From Diabrotica undecimpunctata (Eukaryota > Arthropoda > Insecta > Coleoptera > Chrysomelidae): a stretch of 64,000 bases of DNA. The position numbers and the translations under genes are program-made. The notes under the pieces were generated by a model that saw nothing but the letters and a program-made list of their open reading frames with translations, did not search any database and was not told the DNA's origin. The stretch's first letter is position 1. Every line of letters starts with the position of its first letter. Positions 20,982 to 31,689 of this stretch are shown one piece after another. Where the stretch lies: the NCBI RefSeq assembly GCF_040954645.1, contig NC_092811.1:120539343-120603342 (forward strand). The letters run 5' to 3'.

Positions 20982-22920
20982 TGTTACGTTCCAAATTTAA
21001 AGTAGAAAGTCCCACCTCTATTTTATCAAAATTTAAATAATTCAGGACGTGTAAGAGCGGTTGCCTATAATATATTATAAGCAAGGTGGCGAAAATAAAA
21101 TTAGTAATTTTTAAATAGGGGTAATGTCTGGCAAATTGTGCTGAAGTTAAGGGAACACGTCCTCTTTTTTGTGAAGAAACTAATTTAGATCGTTCTTTCT
21201 AGAGTTATCTTGGAAGAATTGGGATCATAAAATTGAAATTTTTGAATCTCGGTATTATTCGGTGACCTCCGTGTGTCAAGTTGTCAAGTGTTCGGAAAGA
21301 CGACGGAAAGAAAGTGATTCCAGATTTGACGGTGTTACTGAAAGGTTGGGCTAGATTAAAAACGGCATTTTGTTTTTTTGCTTTTGCTGCTGTTCCATGT
21401 GGGATCTGGACTAGTCCGAACCGTGTGGATATTCAAGGGGATTTGCTGCCTTCGTGGAAGGGTTTTTTTGGAATATCCACAATTTCGCTAAAAAAAGCGG
21501 ATCTACAGTACACGTGAATACCGGGAGTCGTATTTAGATCAAGAAATTAGCCTTAATCACGAGTCCAAATAGCCGGCTACGCTTCGGTCCAATTTGGGAT
21601 ATTTCAAACCCCTAATCTGGCTAAGAAGGGTGAGTGTTAGAACATTTCGTTTTTAATTAATTAAAAAGTTGTAGTTATTTTTTTATCCCATCTCTAAAAA
21701 GCTATTCACATTTTTATCAGTTTTCATACATTCAAGTTCGGAGACAAGTTTTTTTTTTGTATTGCTCCATTATCGCCAAAAGGCAGATAAACAAAGTGTT
21801 AAAATCAATATATTTATTTCCAAATAATTATTTTAGACACAGATGGTAATTAATGTTTTCTTGCTTCAGGGTTGGTTGGTTTGTTTGTTTTTTTCTGCTT
21901 CTTCTTCTTCGTATTTTTCCATCTGGCTGTAATTTTCAACTTTTCAACATTGTCACACAAGTCTATGTACATCGGCAATCGTATGGGATTTTGGATTGAA
22001 GACACGCTGAACTATAACTGGAATTCCACGCGGTGAAGTATATGAATATTCGAGGTATGGATCGATAATTAATTTTCAACGGAAGATTTAAGCACCGTCT
22101 AATTTGGTTTGCGGAATACAATAGTTTTTTTTTAAAGATTATTTGCTGTTAGTTTTTATTTTCATATTTACAAATACTTTACAGATTTTTTTTAAAGATA
22201 ATTTGCGGTTTATTTTATTAATTCAATATTTACACATACCTATTTTAATTTTGTAAACTGCGTCTAAGGGGGGGTTATATATTTGAGATTTATTTTTTTT
22301 ATATTATTTTCTGCGCACGCACTTGAGCTCACGTGGTGTCCTATTTGCGTTAATTATTTTTTTTTGGTTGGTATTGAACCGCACACCCCTTAGCGTCCGG
22401 TACTTTTGACACGTCTTACCTTTCATTTTGTTCTGTTAAGTAGAAATAACTTATGAATTTTTGTTAGGCAAGCAGAAGCCGCATTTTTATATTATTTTTT
22501 TATTAAGCCTATGGTAAAGTTAAATAATATTGTAATATGTAATATGTATGTATTTATTTTCAACTATCTTGGGAATCTATTTATTAAAATTGACTAAATT
22601 CTAATCTGACAATTTCATTTATTTTTTTATTTATTCAGGTTGTATACTGTTACTTAGTATTTTAGTAGTAAACCTATTGGTAAGTTGGTGGTTTATTGAA
22701 TAGCAACGTAGGGAAGGCTGTGGGCCAATTTACCTGGCGCCCCTGATATAACTTCGGATTTTTTTGTTTTGTGGACCGCACGACCATCTCCACTGTTTTG
22801 TCTAGCCGCGAGCCATTCCCAGACTGTCACCGTATAGTACTTTTCTTTCCGGGTGTACGTCTGATTTATATTTGGTACAATTTGTAATTTTTTTATATAG
22901 ATTCGGTTTTGTACGCCACA
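20982..22920 (+). repeat. 3' LTR of the Gypsy element (1939 bp)
   Basis: Identical by eye to 12924-14863 except for one T fewer in the run near 22350. It ends GCCACA at 22920 next to the AAAG TSD. Confidence 0.95.
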
Positions 22921-24003
22921 AAAGCAACGAATTACAGCAATGATGTGTTCAAATGCAAGTGGTGACCATGGCCTTCCTTTATTATTGATTGGTATAGCAA
23001 AAAAACACGTTGTTTCAAGGGCATAAATATGAACGTGCTTTTCGTTAACTACTACGCATAATGAACGTGCTTTTCGTTAACTACTACGCATAATGCATGG
23101 ATGTCCCAAGAAATATGCAATAACTATTTTAAAAGGTATGTACTGCGAACCAAAATGTGTTTATCTATTTTTCTAACACCTTGTTTTTTCAAAAAGGTTT
23201 TTATAGCGGACGTTCGACAATACTTGGAATCAAAAAATTTGCCACCTAAGGCGGTTCTCATTTTGGACAAAGCACCTCCCCATCCTGAAGCCGGTGAAGA
23301 TGGAAATATCACGTACTCTTTTCTGCCTGCGAATACAACATCATGAATACAACCAATGGATCAATAGGTCATTAAAACTTTCAAAAGACGATATAGAAAA
23401 AAAATTATTCAAAACCTCGTTATGAAAGAGGAATATTATTTGCAAGAATACTGGAAAGCATACAATTTAAAACACGCAGTCGACAATGCTGCGGGTGCTT
23501 GGGCTGATGTTTCGGAAGTAATGCTGAAAAGAGCATGGAATAAATTATGGCCTAAATTAACCGAAGATAAAATTGCCCCCGTGACAACCAAGCGTGATGC
23601 GGTAACAAATGAACTTATGGCTGAATCAACTGTTTTGTTTTCCTTGCCTAAAGATGACATAAACAAATGGTTAATTTGTGATGAGGACGCAAACTGCTAC
23701 CGATTGCTGACAGATCATGAAATCGTTGAAATGACAACAGAGGCGGATAACAGATTCAGAAGCTGACACAGACTTGGAATTTGACAACAATTCATCGAGT
23801 GGTCATTGGGCTTCTTCTCGGCAAGAAGAAGCCAATAAAGTAGATTGTATGATCTTACGCCGATTAAGAAATTCAGCCGTTGCAAAATGTGAAGCAACAA
23901 TAAAACAACCAAAGATTTTCGAATATTTTAAACCAAATTTATTCGATTGTACAAACACAAATCCATCTTATATTGTCAAACAAAACATACAAATAAACTT
24001 TTA
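22921..24003 (+). pseudogene. Tigger transposase DDE domain, 3' segment
   Basis: Resumes at 22921 with ITAMMCSNASGDHGLPLLLI (after a frame change), then AWMSQEICNNYFK, LPPKAVLILDKAPPHPE (second catalytic Asp), FLPANTTS, stop, IQPMDQ (third catalytic Asp) and a helical C-terminus (23422-23766: WKAYNLKHAVDNAAGAWADV). A third open piece, 23774-24003, is weakly related. An exact 32-bp tandem duplication (23029-23060 and 23061-23092) shifts the frame, and a stop follows TTS. Non-functional. Confidence 0.85.
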
Positions 24004-24111
24004 GAGTTGTACTATAAATTTTTAATTTTTTTTAATGTTCTGTTAACCGTCTTTTCGATTATTCGTCATGCCCTTGGTCCGGTGCCCTGGCGGATAATCG
24101 AGGTTCCACTG

Positions 24112-26280
24112 TAATAAACTTATAGGTCCTCGTTATAATAAACAGGGACTACCGCAGGGATCAGTTTTAAGCCCTCTATTGTTTAATATCTATACTGCAG
24201 ATTTACATAACATTTCCATTAAAAATATCAGCTTTAAAATAATACAGTATGCTGATGACTTTCTCATGTATTCTTCTACCAAAAAATACGATAACTGCAT
24301 TCAAACTTTAGAAAAAATACATGAAAATCCAAAAATTGGTTCAAACAAGATGGGTTTGAAATTGCATCAAGTAAATCAAGTATTAGTATTTTCACTCGAC
24401 ATATTATCCCAAAACTAAATCAGATCAAATTGAATGGGTATGATTTTAATTTCAGTTCTTCAATTAAATATTTGGGAATGATTCTCGATCGCAAGTTAAC
24501 TTGGAAACTTCACGTTGAGTTTATGTTGGATAGATGTAAGAAGGGTCTAAATTTCCTCAAATCAATTACAAAAACATAGTGGGGTGCAGATGTGGAAACT
24601 TCTTTGCTTCTCTTCCGATCTTATATTAGATCAATTATCGATTATGGATGCATATTATATGGTTCAGCAAGTAAACATATTCTGAAAACAATAGATGTGT
24701 TTCAAAACGCAGCATTGCGTATTTGTTTGGGTGCCATGAAATTGACGCCTATTAATGCTCTACATGTGGAAGCTCCAGAAAATCCCTTGGGCTATAGAAG
24801 AGAATACCTCAGTCAAAAGTTTGTTATTAATATACAAAATCGTAACACTACTCTCTACTCAAATATCAGAAAACTGAACGAAGAAGATTTAACTAATCGG
24901 TATTGGAGACTTAAGAACTCACCTCTACTTTGTGAGGCTTTTAGAAGCCTGACAAATTTTGATTATGACTTTAAATCAGAGGATAATCTTAACATCGAAC
25001 ATTTTTATTCGTGCTTGCAACCCATTACTGTGATACAACCGAATTACCATGTAAATTCTTCTGCTAGCTCGAATATTTTGAGGTCCTGTTTATCTAGTAT
25101 GTCAGACTCTTTAGTTATTTATACGAATGCCTCAAAGTCTATTGTTGGTACTGGGTGTGCTTTCTACATTCCATCAACTAATACAAAAAAACTTTGTCGA
25201 CTAAATCCTAGTTTTTCAATCTTTAGTGCTGAAGCTGTAGCAATATATGAAGCATTAAGATACTTTGAAAACACTCAGAATACATCTGTTACAATAGTAT
25301 CTGACTCATTGTCTGTTATGTTAGCCATTGAAACTTTAAATTTCCCTAGTAATAACTCAAATATACATGTCTTTCAAATTAAAAAACTTGTTTAGGACAT
25401 TTATAAAAACCGAAATGTTGTTCATTTTTTGTGGGTTAAAGCACATATAAGTCTTAAATGCAACGAACATATTGACCTATTAGCTAAAAAGGCCATTGAT
25501 GCCTGAACGCAAGCTAGTCACCAAATCTGTAGACAAGACGCATTAACAATAATTAAAAATAATATCAATAGTAAATGGAAACAATCTTGGCATATATATA
25601 GTACGCAGTCTTCCTCGCAATATGCTTCTAAACAGCCTTTAATCCCAAGTGATTATTGGTTTAAAAATTATTCTGTTCCACGAAGGTATATAACATCCAT
25701 AATTAGAATAAAATTTGGACACGCCTGCTATCCTAGTCATCTGTCCAAACTAAAAATTGTAAATTCAAATTTATGTCCAGACTGTCAAAAAGTAGGTGAT
25801 CTAGATCACATTTTCTTCGAATGTAAAAAACACACAAAACAAACTGAAATTCTAATAAAAAATTTAGTCAACATCAAAATTTTTCCTCCGTACAATATGT
25901 GCTATCTGCTATCTCTAAATATAAGAGTTGTAAATGAATGTTTGATGGAATTTATTTGCAAAAGTAAGCTTAATATTTAACTGTAATTAGAATCCTAACC
26001 TCTGTTTTACCCCATTTGTTATTACATTTTATCCGTGACCCAATCTAGTTTGTCTTAAAAGCAATGTCTTGATGGGTCCCTAGACGAGAAACGAGTGTCC
26101 ATGTTTTATCTCTATCCTACCCTTAATAATAATTTTAATGCTTAAAATTTGTAATGCTACTTAAGTTTGAAATTTATATTATCTTTTTATATTGTACTAC
26201 ACAATCTTCTTTCTGGGTAGAATATTTGCATGTTGTGACTGGCTGTATGGCACTTGCCTATGCCATGAAACAAAAAAAAA
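24112..26280 (+). mobile_element. RNase H-bearing LINE (I/LOA/R1-like), main segment
   Basis: Starts at the Tigger edge with GPRYNKQGLPQGSVLSPLLF (motif B) and continues with IQYADDFLMYSSTK (motif C, about 24241). The open piece 24592-25395 holds IDYGCILYGSASKHIL and the start of RNase H (LVIYTNASKSIVGTG, SAEAVAIYEAL, IVSDSLSVMLAIE). Later pieces include FLWVKAHISLKCNEH and RIKFGHACYPSHL...CPDCQKVGDLDHIFFEC. It ends in an A9 tail at 26272-26280. The TSD GTGATGAATTC is at 12448-12458 and 26281-26291. The first RNase H Asp is Asn (YTNAS). The same family lies at 52307-53540. Confidence 0.85.
24592..25395 (+). pseudogene. LINE ORF2 thumb and RNase H piece
   Basis: 267 codons open, inside the LINE at 24112-26280. 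The RNase H landmarks are YTNAS (Asp replaced by Asn), AEAVAIYEAL (Glu) and VSDSLSV (Asp). The last Asp-bearing block falls after a stop at 25395. The enzyme would remove RNA from the cDNA hybrid during target-primed synthesis. The Asn substitution and stop make it inactive. Confidence 0.7.
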
Positions 26281-27070
26281 GTGATGAATTCATCGAAGGC
26301 TTCAACTTCAGTCATATTTGCGGCTACAGCTGAGGGTAAAATCTTACCCACCAATGTTGTATACAAGATCTAGCACCTTTACGATAGCTGGAGGTAAGAA
26401 CTTAAGATATGCAAACCAGAGGAAATTAGGCTGGTTCAACAGCTTTTGCTTCCAAGATTGAGTAGAAATAGTTATCCTTATTTTTGTCAAAAATCTTGAG
26501 CGCTCCAAATATTTAATTGGTAATATTCTAGCGTCTCACCTTTCAGCAGAAGATATCAAAGTGTGTTTGAAGCCAAATTTAAAGTTTATATTTCTACCTA
26601 GCAACCCTACACATTTGACGCAGCAACTAGATGTTGCTTTCTTCATAGCTCTAAAGATTTCGTGGTGGTGTCCAATCTTGCAAAGTTGGAAAAAGAAAGT
26701 AAACGAGGGGAGGCGTCTGTGCCATATCCAGATGACAGATTTCCATTTCTGCTAAAAAATCTGTTTGAGACTCTTTAATAGGGATTTAAGAAGTGTGGTA
26801 TTTTTCTTAGATGCAGTGACAAGATGCTTTGCTATGTTGCCAAAGACAGAAAGCAATTATGAAATGCAGACTTAAACCACAGCATACCATATAGACGATT
26901 CTATTAAAACACTCTTAACAGTCTTTAAGACAATATGAAAGAACAAAATCCAATAGAAAGGGGGGTAAAATTGTTGTTACTCCAGGTTAAAGCAATGAAG
27001 TTAAAGATCTAGATGACCTTAAGACAGCTGATGCTCAACTAGATACTTCTGGATTTTAAACTAAACCAAA
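26281..27070 (+). pseudogene. Outer DDE transposase, 3' segment
   Basis: Continues the 12290-12458 frame as SKASTSVIFAATAEGKILP, then TNVVYKI and a stop. Later pieces read YLIGNILASHLSAEDI (expected catalytic Asp after IG is Asn), FIFLPSNPTHLTQQLDVAFF (third Asp kept), ALKISWW, and after another shift GFKKCGIF. These are in the order of pogo/jerky-like transposases. The terminal repeats of this outermost element were not found. Confidence 0.75.
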
Positions 27071-27785
27071 AGAAAAACTTGGTAAAAATTTTACTTTTAT
27101 TTTAAGACCGTAAAAAAATAGTTACGTTATCCTGGTCTAATATGGTATCTTGTTCACTACCTCTATAATTAAATCGCAAGCAAACAACACAACAAGCTGA
27201 CTAAATACCTATGTGTGTTGTTAGCGCGGCATAATGGAAATAAACATAACGGACCATATTTATAGCGTGTGTGCAAGTTGCGACACGACCGAAGAACGTA
27301 ATTAATTAATTCTCCTGCAGACGAATTTGCATCTCTTTGATTGTGCGGAACAAGAGAAAGATTGTCTTTGTCTGATCGTATGCATGTTGAAATTTAGTTT
27401 CGGTTAAGGGTTCCAGTCTTCCTTTCGCAGTGAGATCAACTGGGGTTTTATGGGGCTCAACTATCCGTTTTAGTTCCGATCCCCGGGTAATTTGGTAATG
27501 ATCGTTAACTTAGCTCCTAAAACTAGAACTTTTACTATTATAACGCGAACGTGTCTACTGATATAGTAAACGAATAATTCATATAATAAGCAGTGTCTAT
27601 CAGAGACATATTTACAAAATTAAAAATTATCATAAATATTTATTATTATACATAAGCAAGGACAGAGGGACAAGTTATTATTAACTAATATACCCAAAAA
27701 CAAAGAAATTACATTAGTAACGTACTAGTAAATTGCAAAATTACAAAATTACAATTTTTGCTTTAAAAGAAAAACAATATTTTAA
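27071..27785. other. No gene seen
   Basis: AT-rich DNA with no frame, RNA or repeat structure I can support. Confidence 0.4.
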
Positions 27786-28115
27786 CTATAATATAAAACG
27801 GTCAAGTCTGTTTTTAAATGCGTTGATAAAGAGACAATGCTATCAATAATGTTATTCTAGCACTCAAAAACTCTATTTGGTAGAAAATTCTGTCTTGATC
27901 TTGTAGAAAATTTCCCCTTTTTAAGTTTAAGCTGGTGACCTCTGAGGCGTTCATCATGATTTATGGTAAACATTTCAATGAGATTTCCAAAATTGAATTT
28001 TAATATTTTGTATGTGGTAGTTAAGTCTCCATGTTGTCGGCGAAGTTCAATAGAAGTTAACTTAGCCATACTAAGTCTTTCTGCATATGACAGTCAGTCG
28101 TATGCAGCATTATCC
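27786..28115 (-). mobile_element. LINE ORF2 C-terminal fragment (CR1-like signature)
   Basis: The minus-strand frame reads YAERLSMAKLTSIELRRQHG, DLTTTYKILKF, RLRGHQLKLKKG and FSTRSRQNFLPNRVFEC, then WNN after a stop. This block (L-R-R-x-x-G-D-L ... R-G-H ... N-R-V-x-x-x-W-N) closes ORF2 in many CR1-like and related LINEs. No RT core remains. Confidence 0.6.
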
Positions 28116-29102
28116 TTTTCTGTTAATTGATACGCGGTACTTATTGCCTTCAATGAAGAAAACCTGCAACGACCAAGACCAAGACTGACCGTGTAAGATT
28201 TAAGCAAGAACAAGACTAAGTCTGTGAGACTCTTGCGTCTTGCAGTTAGGACTGAGTGTGGTTTTAGCGAGTATAGCTGTTCGGGTATACGCTTAAAGAC
28301 TCTATGAGACGCAAAAAAATATGTAATAAAAATTTAAAAAACTGGACTTATGCGCATTATAAACAATACCATAAACATACATACCGAATCAAAATATTCA
28401 TTAAAAAACACATTTAACAAGTGCTCAGAGGTCATAATTACAACGTAAAAATAAAATACTTTGTACATTCTTTTTCAGCAGACGACTTCTTCGCTCTGAA
28501 ATTAATTGTCCATATTTTGAGAATAGCCGCCCTCTAATCATAAAAATAATCTTCTTGCATTGCGACGCCGACAGTAATATCGTATCGATATTTTTTAAAA
28601 TATGTCACCCTAGCTAATAAAAAATATAATTGTTACGGACACCCACTTAATAATTCAATTTTTTTCCCATTATAATTTAGTCAAGAGGAATCTAAATAAA
28701 CAAATCTTAGCCTAAGACTATAAATTGTTTCTGCTGAGTGTGCGATGAGATCATTCGGTTAAACAAAATTTGCTGAAAGAGCGTGGCTAATGTTCAAGAG
28801 TAACGAGACAAATTAATATCAGATAATGTCGTCTACCGTGTAAACAAAATACCGAAGTATTTAGAATAACGAAGTAACGATATATAATTCTCGGTTTGGT
28901 ATTAGATACTTATAAATTAGGGTATTGGATAGTAACGAACATAAAGTAACTATAAAGTATAGTCGCTACTTTTTCGACTTACTTAACACTCATTAACAAT
29001 CACTTAACTACATTCCCAATTGAGCTTTCCTTTGAGTCTAATGTAATAATTGTTTTTCATCTAATCTTTGTTGTTCCCGGAGTGACAAGTTTACAATTTA
29101 AT

Positions 29103-29462
29103 ATGAGGGACAAAGATTCAAATAGTTCTAGTCGGAGTAGTGAGCGTTGGAGTTATAGATCTAAAAGACCTAAAAGCGAATTTGATGAGTTTTTCGAAAT
29201 AATTCATGCTTCCCAAATTGCTTTGTGTAAATTGTGTCTACATAAAAAGGTTGAAATGAAAATTAACAACAGAAACACGTCAGGTTTAAGGAAGCATCTA
29301 ATATCTTTCCACAAAAAGGAATTACAAATATTTCTTCCTAAAAAACCAAAATTCGGTGGATATATCACAAGCTTTCGCTGGAAAAAGTGGACATGTAAAA
29401 AAATATACTTATTACCTTATTACCTTTACATGTATTATGTACCTACTACTTTATTTTGGTAA
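29103..29462 (+). CDS. BED-type zinc finger protein fragment
   Basis: From the ATG at 29103 (an in-frame GTG lies at 29082), 119 codons. After a Ser/Arg-rich leader come FDEFFEIIH and CKLCLHKKVEMKINNRNTSG-LRKHLISFH, a BED finger (Cys-x2-Cys ... His-x4-His) that binds DNA in hAT transposases and in domesticated chromatin proteins. The tail after PKFGGYITSF turns into low-complexity hydrophobic residues, suggesting that an exon boundary or deletion has been read through. The string ACATGTAAAA could be a donor site, but that is weak. Confidence 0.55.
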   Translation: MRDKDSNSSSRSSERWSYRSKRPKSEFDEFFEIIHASQIALCKLCLHKKVEMKINNRNTSGLRKHLISFHKKELQIFLPKKPKFGGYITSFRWKKWTCKKIYLLPYYLYMYYVPTTLFW

Positions 29463-29825
29463 ATTAATGTATTTATTAAGTAGGTATCTTCTTAATTTGA
29501 AATAACTTCTTTTGATTATCATTGCTTTTTTACCTATTCTTTATTTTTTCAAGTTAGTTTTTTATATAAAAGTAGAGATAAGATTGGTAAAAACATTAAT
29601 TTTGCTTTAATAAGTGGATTAAAGTTTGTTATCTTATCACCTAAAAAATCTGTGCCCTTGATACATGTATGTGGATTTTTTGTCCATCATGTCCATCAAT
29701 CCCTTTCTAGCCAGATAATTTTCTTTAAAATACAGGCATGATTATGTCATTAATTTGTTTTTTTTTTTGTGTTTTAACCATGTTTTAGCACATGTAAGCT
29801 TAGTAAATGCAAACGTTTATTAAGA

Positions 29826-29900
29826 AATAGCTAAGTTAGTTAGAGCATAGGCACGGATCGCTTAGATCGTGGCTTCAAACCCCACTCCGTGTCAGTTATT
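29826..29900 (+). repeat. tRNA-like segment, probable SINE head or tRNA pseudogene
   Basis: TAGTTAGAGCAT resembles a D-arm/A box and GGCTTCAAACCC (29871-29882) a B box, with the spacing of a tRNA. The acceptor arms do not pair convincingly and the B box departs from GGTTCGAAT. A polymerase III-type SINE promoter is the likely reading. Confidence 0.45.
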
Positions 29901-30125
29901 TAGATATTTATTAATTTGGTTGGTCTTTATTATGGCTATCTTAATTCAAGCTTAAAATGTACTTACTCTGTTACGTTGTTCTAAGATCTAATGTAACGTT
30001 TAATAAATAGCAATAGACTAATAGGTAACTGCAAGACTTGCGAGACTCTTGCTGCAAGACCAAGACCAAGACCAATACCGGGAGTGCAATACCAAGACCA
30101 TGACCAAGACTGCCTAAGTCTCGTC

Positions 30126-30537
30126 TTTTATTTGTAATAACAACTGTGAAATAGTAATAAATATGTAATGTTTCTCTCTAAACCAGGAGTTAAACCAGTA
30201 AAAATTTTTAGGAAAGAAAAGCCTTTCCTTCTAACTAGTAAGAGGATATTTTTAAACGGCATCCATTTCAAATAGTTTAGGAATCTTCTTGTTTATTGTT
30301 GCCTAGGAAATCTCTGTAGGTATTTTTAAAATTCTTTTTTGTAGTTAGTTTCTCCAGTCCCTGAAATAAAGAGACGTTTATCCACGACGTAGCTCTCCAA
30401 ACAAAACACGAGTAGACATTCGCAAAAGTTCAATTTATTTGCTTACCCTATCTCTTAGCTTAGTAATTGTTCAGTTCCCCCTTTCAACCCCCTATAAGCA
30501 ACGTGGTAAACAATAGCAATTGCTACAACATATCCGG
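30126..30537. other. No gene seen
   Basis: AT-rich sequence. No structure supported. Confidence 0.35.
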
Positions 30538-31330
30538 ATGAGATTAATGTATGTTTAAAACCATCGTTTTTATGGCTGAATGTCGAAACAATTCGATTGA
30601 CCATTAACATAAGAGTAGGTACAAGTGCAAAGTGATCTATCGGCGCAAATATTTCTTAAACATTTGTTTGATATTGGAAATGGTGCAATAAAACTGCATT
30701 AAAATACACAATACATTAAACTTCCAGATAATTTCTGCACTTTTGTTAAGAGTAAACATGAATTAATTGAAAGCGTCTTCCCGGCTATGCTGAATAATTA
30801 CTTGAATCATAATTGGCTCAGTAGGCGCGCAATTTTGGCGGCGAAAAATGTTGATGTTGACGAAATTAACTTCGAGATTCAACAGTTGTTATCACGTGAT
30901 CTGATATCTTTTAAATCAAGTGATACTATTGTTAATGAAGACAAAGTCATAAATTATCCAACAGAACTTTTTCATTCTTTGGATATACCAGGGATTCCAC
31001 CACACAATCTCCAGTTGAAACCCCGTTCACGAATTATTCTGCTACGCAATTTGAAACCACCCAGAATATGCAACGGCACACGTTCGGTCATTAAAAGTAT
31101 CACCGGAAATATTATTGAAGTAACCATTTTGACTAGACATAAGGAGAAATCGTTATCATTCAATAGGCTTTCATTCCCTGTTCGATTAGCATTCGCGATT
31201 ATCATTAACAAATCTTAAAGCCCAACAATGTTCGTTTGGCTTGGATTTAGAGAATCCATGTTTCTCACATAGTTAGTTATATGTTGCATGCTCACGTGGT
31301 GGTAGACCATCAAATTTATTTGATGTATAA
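30538..31330 (+). pseudogene. Helitron helicase C-terminal fragment
   Basis: Reads LKPSFLWLNVETIRLTINIR (about 30550), FLKHLFDIGNGAIK, KLPDNFCTFVKSKHELIESV, then the open piece 30787-31218 with NWLSRRAILAAKNVDVDEIN, NYPTELFHSLDIPGIPPHNL, RIILLRNLKPPRICNGTR and FPVRLAFAIIINKS. After a stop and shift, DLENPCFSHS and LYVACSRGGRPSNLFDV finish the helicase. This is the Pif1-like SF1 helicase of Helitrons, which unwinds DNA for rolling-circle transposition. The Rep domain and the Walker motifs are absent, as are Helitron ends. Confidence 0.85.
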
Positions 31331-31689
31331 TTAGCGGTTAATAACAAGTATAATTTAGAATAATATAATTATTTGGAGTAAAAATCAAACTTTTCATGCC
31401 TCCTTTATGATACTCAATTTATATAAAAGTAAACCATAACAAATTTTATATACAGTGTGTCAATTTTAAAACTTACAATGGGCTGTATCTCACGAACAAA
31501 AGCTGATATCGAAAAATACTTGAAACCGTTTCTAGGATAGTAAGGGGGAAAGAAGTTTAAATTGCTAACCCCTACTTGTGATACATCATTGAAAATATTA
31601 TAAAAATTGCTATCCAATGGTATAAATAATAATTATACAGAGTGAAGCAATAATTGTGAAACTTTGGCTTTAATGGAAAATTTAATTAG

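Larger units (their letters stand above)
12924..22920 (+). mobile_element. Full-length Gypsy-type LTR retrotransposon
   Basis: 9997 bp, flanked by the 4-bp TSD AAAG (12920-12923 and 22921-22924). It has two long LTRs beginning TGTTACG and ending GCCACA, a PBS, gag, pol (PR-RT-RNase H-IN order, diagnostic of Ty3/Gypsy), a polypurine tract and no env. By eye the LTRs are identical apart from one T in a homopolymer (T10 versus T9 near 14290/22350), implying very recent insertion. gag and pol have no stops. A -1 frameshift signal joins them. Everything needed for autonomous transposition appears present. Confidence 0.95.
12504..24111 (+). mobile_element. Tigger/pogo-like DNA transposon, split by a Gypsy element
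   Basis: The termini are a perfect 21-bp inverted repeat beginning CAGTGGAACCTCGATTATCC (left 12504, right ending 24111), typical of pogo/Tigger elements. The expected TA duplication is not clean: the left flank reads AA and the right TA. Coding pieces are an N-terminal HTH (12740-12920) and a DDE domain (22921-23766). The part carrying the first catalytic Asp is missing, so the element was already non-autonomous when the LTR retrotransposon (12924-22920) entered. Without the insertion it would be about 1.6 kb. Confidence 0.88.
28155..30125 (+). mobile_element. hAT-like element remnant with CAAGAC-rich ends
   Basis: Both ends carry strings of CCAAGACCAAGAC and GAGACTCTTGC (28168-28260 and 30028-30125), and a BED zinc finger lies between. 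BED fingers head hAT transposases, but no hAT catalytic or dimerisation domain is found, so this would be a deleted copy. Exact terminal repeats and an 8-bp TSD were not established. Confidence 0.4.

Noticed and set aside
23139..23199. Intron-like GTATGT...AAAAAG segment in the Tigger transposase
   Set aside because: Removing it shifts the frame into a stop (61 bp), while reading through keeps the frame, so an intron is not supported.
29826..29900. Functional tRNA gene
   Set aside because: A/B-box resemblance only. Acceptor and anticodon stems do not form convincingly.
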